Origin: Dysgonamonadaceae bacterium
Lineage (GTDB): Bacteria; Bacteroidota; Bacteroidia; Bacteroidales; Azobacteroidaceae
NCBI GenBank assembly: GCA_031284225.1
Contig: JAITAH010000216.1
Coordinates: 1 to 10,351, forward strand
Length of the DNA stretch: 10,351 bases
Direction: 5' to 3'
Shown here: piece by piece, positions 7,108 to 10,351 of the stretch
How the letters are laid out: the number at the start of each line of letters is the position of its first letter
How positions within the stretch are numbered: the stretch's first letter is position 1
The notes under the pieces: model-generated
What the model saw: the letters and a program-made list of their open reading frames with translations, nothing else
The model's database searches: none
What the model was told of the DNA's origin: nothing
Made by a program: the position numbers and the translations under genes

Positions 7108-9834
7108 ATGAAAAACAGTTATTTGAAAATTTTTCTCATTTTATTTTGTTTAATTTGTTGGCAAATCAATTTTGCCGTAGAGTATTACGTTTCCACAACA
7201 GGAAGCGACAGTAATTCAGGAACGATCGACGCTCCTTTTGCCACTATCCAGAAAGGTGTTGATGCGGCCACAGCCGGCGACATCATTTATGTGAGGGGAG
7301 GTACTTACAAACCTGCCAAACGGATTCTTATTAATAAAGCCGGTACAGCCGACGCACGAATTAGTTTGTTCGGTTATCCGGGCGAAACGGTAATTATTGA
7401 CGGCAGCACAATGTCGCCCGCCAATACTTCGGAATTTAAAATGTCCCGCTGTATCTATGTGAATCATTTGGGAAATTATTGGCATTTCAAAAACTTGGAA
7501 ATGTGCAAAGCATTAGACAACGGGATGAAAGTGGAAGGAAGCTACAACATCATCGAAAATTGCAAATTCCACGACAACAACGACACAGGGCTTCAAATCG
7601 GAATGTATAAAGATTTTGATTACGAAGAAACCAAATCGTTTCCCATTTCCGGCTCTCCGCAATTCAATCCGAATTACACGTATTGCCGCTACAATGTGGT
7701 TATTAATTGTGATGCTTGGTACAATTACGATTCCAAAGCATATAGCGGAAGCGATGACGGAGGCGACGCCGACGGTTTTGCCGCTAAATTGTTTCCCGGT
7801 CCCGGAACAGAATTTCACGGTTGCCGCGGTTGGATGAACTCCGACGACAATTGGGATTTATATATGGTATATCATCCCATTCTGATTGAAAATTGCTGGA
7901 GCTGGCGGGCAGGCCGTAAACCGGACAACAGCGAGGGTGTAAATGGAAACGGATTCAAATTGGGAGGCGGAGGCAGTTCCGGCGGCGCCGCTTTCAATCA
8001 GTCGGTAGGCGCTCACGTGGTGCGAAACAATATCGCTTTCGAATGTTTGCACAAAGGATTCGACCAGAATAACGCTCAAGAAGCCATGTATCTTCTCAAT
8101 AATGTGAGTTTTAGCAATGAGTTTAATTACCGGTTCTCCCAACCGTTCGATTACGGAGACATGTATTTGAGGAATAACGTCGGTTTTAAACCCACTAAAA
8201 ATAACAAATCCAACCATGAATTTAATTCTTCCAGCAATCCCAATTCCGATTACAATAGTTGGACTACTTTGGATGGATGTAACCCCATAAAAGACGCCGC
8301 CAGTAAATCGGCGCTTACCAAAGACTATACCGGTGAGTTTTTGAGTTTAAGTTCATCCGATTTCTTAGCTTCCCGTCAGGCCGACGGAAGCTTGCCCGAC
8401 AACAATTTCGGTAAAATAAAAGAAGAAAGCGTCTTTATCGACACAGGACAGATTATTGATAATTTTACGCCGGCTGCTTTTTTGCCGGTTGCTAAACAAC
8501 CGTTGGATTATCAGGTTTTGGCCAATGTGACTATTCCGTACAGTGGGACAACAGCCGATTTCGGCGCTTTCGAAGTGGGCGATCCTACGCAGGCGACTTT
8601 GACTTTAGTATCCGGAAATCCCAATCAAACCGTATATCTGGGAACGGCCATTACGCCCATCGTCTATAAATGGGGAGCTGCCGCTACCGATGTCACGGTA
8701 GAAAACTTACCGGGCGGTATTTCGGTTTCCAAAGATGCGAACGCAAAAACTGCAACCATTTCCGGAAATCCAACTGCTACGGGAACTTATGCAATAAAAA
8801 GCGCAGGCGGAGTCAATGAAATCGTTTTAAACGGAACAATTACGGTTTCTACCGTAGCGCCCGGCACTTTGATTTGTACATCGAATAATCTTTCTCAGAC
8901 GGTTAATATCGGCTCGGCTATTCAAAACATTGTCATTGAGTGGGGCGGCGGTGCAACGGATGTTGTCGTAAGCAACTTGCCCGCAGGATTGCAATCATCC
9001 CAAGCGGGTAATATCCTGACGATTTCGGGTACACCGGTTGCCGACGGCACATTCACTGTGAAAACCGTAGGCGGTATGAGCGAATTAACATTGAGCGGAA
9101 CAATCACGAGAGTGATTCCCACCAAAGTATTAACCGGCGACTGGTATCCGATTACGGTTTCTTACGAAGAACGCCATGCCGATTTGCAGGGTGACGTTGT
9201 CGTATTGTCTTCCGACGCGAATACCAAATGGTCGCCCGGATATACCGAAAACGACGGAGGCACTCCGTTCGGACATGCAGGCGCTATTGAAGTGGGACGA
9301 AGCGGCGGATATGTACAATTTACCTTACCGAGTTTGGTTGAACTGAAAGTGAACATGCATACCACCGGCGGACGTACCGTCCAAATTCTTTACGGAACTC
9401 CCGGAACAGATGCAAGTACATGGACTTCGTATTCAACCGGTTCATTCTCAAAAGGAACTTTCCCCGCATGGGATGTGATGTCGAAAGCCGGTATCGCCGA
9501 AACACGCAATCCGATAGCTATCCGGTTTATCAATACGGTTTCCGGTGGGGAAATTCGCCTCTACGACCTGTTTATCCGCATATATGACGATATCATAACC
9601 GACATTCGGGATATAAAAGAAACGGCTTCCTGCAAAGCTTATCAAACCGAAACGGCTTTTGTGGTTCACGGAGATATTGCATCGTTGAAAGTACTCAACC
9701 TTTCCGGACAATTACTTTCTCATTCTACTTTGTCGCAAACGGTAAACATAGCCGGACTGAACAAAGGAATCTACCTCTTACAAATCGTAGATAAACAAGG
9801 ACGGCACGAAACTTTGAAAGTAATTAAGAAATAA
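7108..9834 (+). CDS. PL9 pectate lyase with tandem repeats, beta-sandwich and T9SS tail
   Basis: A 908-residue predicted secreted pectate lyase of family PL9. Residues 1-23 form a signal peptide (cleavage near NFA). The beta-helix spans ~24-493 and opens with YYVSTTGSDSNSGTIDAPF. The calcium/catalytic set of Pel9A is complete: Asp222 (ADGFAAK), Asp246, Asp247 and Asp250 (NSDDNWD), matching Pel9A Asp209/233/234/237 in spacing, and the base Lys284 in GNGFKLGG. Two related ~83-residue repeats follow (496-580 and 586-667), then a beta-sandwich-like region (~672-825; FTLPSLVELKVNM, RFINTVSGGEIRLYDLFI) that may bind carbohydrate, and a T9SS type A sorting domain (~833-908; LKVLNLSGQLL, NKGIYLLQI). 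The enzyme is a paralogue of the partial PL9 at the left edge; the segment DNG-M/I-KVEGSYNI is almost identical even at DNA level. It stands between two gaps with hairpins, so it may be transcribed alone. The start is the ATG preceding an obvious signal peptide. Confidence 0.94.
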   Translation: MKNSYLKIFLILFCLICWQINFAVEYYVSTTGSDSNSGTIDAPFATIQKGVDAATAGDIIYVRGGTYKPAKRILINKAGTADARISLFGYPGETVIIDGSTMSPANTSEFKMSRCIYVNHLGNYWHFKNLEMCKALDNGMKVEGSYNIIENCKFHDNNDTGLQIGMYKDFDYEETKSFPISGSPQFNPNYTYCRYNVVINCDAWYNYDSKAYSGSDDGGDADGFAAKLFPGPGTEFHGCRGWMNSDDNWDLYMVYHPILIENCWSWRAGRKPDNSEGVNGNGFKLGGGGSSGGAAFNQSVGAHVVRNNIAFECLHKGFDQNNAQEAMYLLNNVSFSNEFNYRFSQPFDYGDMYLRNNVGFKPTKNNKSNHEFNSSSNPNSDYNSWTTLDGCNPIKDAASKSALTKDYTGEFLSLSSSDFLASRQADGSLPDNNFGKIKEESVFIDTGQIIDNFTPAAFLPVAKQPLDYQVLANVTIPYSGTTADFGAFEVGDPTQATLTLVSGNPNQTVYLGTAITPIVYKWGAAATDVTVENLPGGISVSKDANAKTATISGNPTATGTYAIKSAGGVNEIVLNGTITVSTVAPGTLICTSNNLSQTVNIGSAIQNIVIEWGGGATDVVVSNLPAGLQSSQAGNILTISGTPVADGTFTVKTVGGMSELTLSGTITRVIPTKVLTGDWYPITVSYEERHADLQGDVVVLSSDANTKWSPGYTENDGGTPFGHAGAIEVGRSGGYVQFTLPSLVELKVNMHTTGGRTVQILYGTPGTDASTWTSYSTGSFSKGTFPAWDVMSKAGIAETRNPIAIRFINTVSGGEIRLYDLFIRIYDDIITDIRDIKETASCKAYQTETAFVVHGDIASLKVLNLSGQLLSHSTLSQTVNIAGLNKGIYLLQIVDKQGRHETLKVIKK
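8593..9108 (+). repeat. Two tandem ~83-residue repeat domains inside the PL9 lyase
   Basis: Repeat 1 covers 8593-8847 and repeat 2 covers 8863-9108. They align over their whole length: S-x-N-x-x-Q-T-V-x-x-G-[TS]-A-I, a Trp-Gly pair (KWGAAATDV and EWGGGATDV), NLP-[GA]-G, a [TL]-[AT]-ISG-[NT]-P turn, GT[YF]..K..GG, and a closing L.GTIT strand. The DNA has diverged, so the duplication is old. The pattern of short strands is immunoglobulin-like, probably a spacer or substrate-binding module; no enzymatic residues stand out. Confidence 0.8.
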
Positions 9835-9840
9835 TTTTCA

Positions 9841-9920
9841 ATTTATTAAAAAAATAAGTAAGGATGGTATATTTGCCCACTATATATGGGAAATATGCCA
9901 CCCTTATTTTATTAAAAAAT
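9841..9920. terminator. 80-base imperfect palindrome between the PL9 lyase and susC
   Basis: Folding this stretch on itself pairs 9841-9844 with 9917-9920, 9846-9849 with 9912-9915, AAAATAAG (9851-9858) with CTTATTTT (9903-9910), GG (9862-9863) with CC (9901-9902), TGGTATATTT (9865-9874) with AAATATGCCA (9891-9900, one G-T) and CCC (9876-9878) with GGG (9888-9890), around a 9-base loop. That is about 31 pairs. It begins 7 bases after the stop of the lyase. It is likely a terminator or 3' stabilising hairpin for the lyase mRNA; because it reads similarly on both strands and lies upstream of susC, an operator role is possible. Confidence 0.5.
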
Positions 9921-10001
9921 AGTTATTTTTGCTTTCTAATATAATTTGTGTTATGATATGAACTTATTTTAATAACTAACTCTATTGTAATTATAAATAA
10001 A
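9904..10001 (+). promoter_or_regulatory. Leader and possible promoter region of the susC-like gene
   Basis: This AT-rich leader contains TTATTTTATT (9904-9913), TTTTTG (9926-9931), TCTAATATA (9935-9943) and TTTG (9945-9948), the same order of blocks as before the lyase at 7108. A perfect TAnnTTTG occurs at 9868-9875 but inside the palindrome arm, so I do not call it the promoter. No Shine-Dalgarno sequence precedes the ATG at 10002, as is usual in this phylum. Confidence 0.25.
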
Positions 10002-10351
10002 ATGAATCTAAAAAAAATGAAAAAGCATCGAAGAATAGCGATACCATTGTTAATGGCGCTATGGGTAAATGTATTTGTTTGCGCTCAAATGAACGCTCAA
10101 TCGCGGGTAGTTTCGGGAGTTGTAACCGATACTTCCGGAGAAACGGTAATTGGAGCAAGCGTTACCGTTAAAGGCACACAATTGGGGACGGCGACCGATG
10201 TGGACGGGAAATATTCCCTGTCGGTTCCGGATGAAAACAAAACGCTGGTAATCAGCTATCTCGGAATGAAAACGAAGGAAGCGGCCATTACAGGGAATGT
10301 GGTAAATGTCACGCTGGAAGAAGACGTATCCATACTGGACGAAGTGGTGGT
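10002..10351 (+). CDS. SusC-type TonB-dependent transporter (3' partial)
   Basis: N-terminal 116 residues of an outer-membrane SusC/RagA-family transporter, which in pectin loci imports oligogalacturonides with a SusD lipoprotein lid and energy from TonB. The sequence shows a basic start (MNLKKMKKHRR), a hydrophobic signal core, and likely cleavage near CAQ or NAQS. A carboxypeptidase-regulatory-like domain follows (VVSGVVTDTSGETVIGASV, GTATDVDGKYSL, VISYLGMKT, VTLEED). The window ends in LDEVVV, the beginning of the TonB box that precedes the plug domain. Nothing in the visible part is broken. The start could instead be the in-frame ATG at 10017 (MKKHRR); I chose 10002 because it adds positive charges before the same signal core, but the evidence does not decide. 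No SusD is visible; it would be expected directly downstream, outside the window. Confidence 0.93.
   Translation, partial: MNLKKMKKHRRIAIPLLMALWVNVFVCAQMNAQSRVVSGVVTDTSGETVIGASVTVKGTQLGTATDVDGKYSLSVPDENKTLVISYLGMKTKEAAITGNVVNVTLEEDVSILDEVV

Noticed and set aside
9868..9875. Perfect match to the Bacteroidota -7 promoter box (TAnnTTTG)
   Set aside because: It is part of the left arm of the palindrome, lacks a TTTG -33 box at the right distance, and eight-base AT-rich matches are expected by chance in this gap.
10205..10217. Perfect 13-base palindrome GGGAAATATTCCC inside the susC-like gene
   Set aside because: It encodes the conserved DGKYSL turn of the carboxypeptidase-regulatory-like domain, so protein constraint explains it; it lacks the nine-base spacing of the intergenic hairpins.

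Overview
The window looks like part of a pectin (homogalacturonan) utilization locus from a Bacteroidota bacterium, probably of the order Bacteroidales. Three observations support this. There are five pectin-active enzymes (two PL9 and two PL1 pectate lyases, one CE8 pectin methylesterase) in a row on the + strand. Several of them carry type IX secretion (T9SS) C-terminal sorting domains, which are known only from Bacteroidota. The window closes with the start of a SusC-type TonB-dependent outer-membrane transporter, the hallmark of a Bacteroidota polysaccharide utilization locus. The genes also lack clear Shine-Dalgarno sequences, which is usual for this phylum. I cannot name the species.

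Layout: (1) 1-1968, a multidomain PL9 pectate lyase cut by the left edge; (2) 1980-3182, PL1; (3) 3186-4580, divergent CE8; (4) 4594-5835, second PL1; (5) 5837-6997, secreted protein of unknown function, probably a beta-propeller. These five genes are separated by only 11, 3, 13 and 1 bases and are very likely one operon. A 110-base gap with a hairpin follows, then (6) 7108-9834, a 908-residue PL9 with two tandem repeat domains, a possible carbohydrate-binding beta-sandwich and a T9SS tail. A 167-base gap holding a long palindrome of about 80 bases comes next, then (7) 10002 onward, the susC-like gene, cut by the right edge just as its TonB box begins. There are no genes on the - strand; the long reverse open frames are shadows of the enzymes. 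I see no tRNA, rRNA, CRISPR array or mobile element.

How the genes fit together (inference from the families): the CE8 enzyme would remove methyl esters from pectin, the PL1 and PL9 lyases would cut the resulting polygalacturonate by beta-elimination at the cell surface or outside the cell, and the SusC transporter (with a SusD partner presumably beyond the right edge) would import the unsaturated oligogalacturonides. The propeller protein sits inside the operon and shares the secretion signal, but its job is not known.

Most worth a second look: both real intergenic gaps contain the same hairpin core, ATTTnCCC-N9-GGGAAATA, placed directly behind the preceding stop codon. The second copy is embedded in a near-complete 80-base palindrome. 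The CE8 enzyme also appears to have replaced the usual glutamines and arginine of its active site while keeping both catalytic aspartates.
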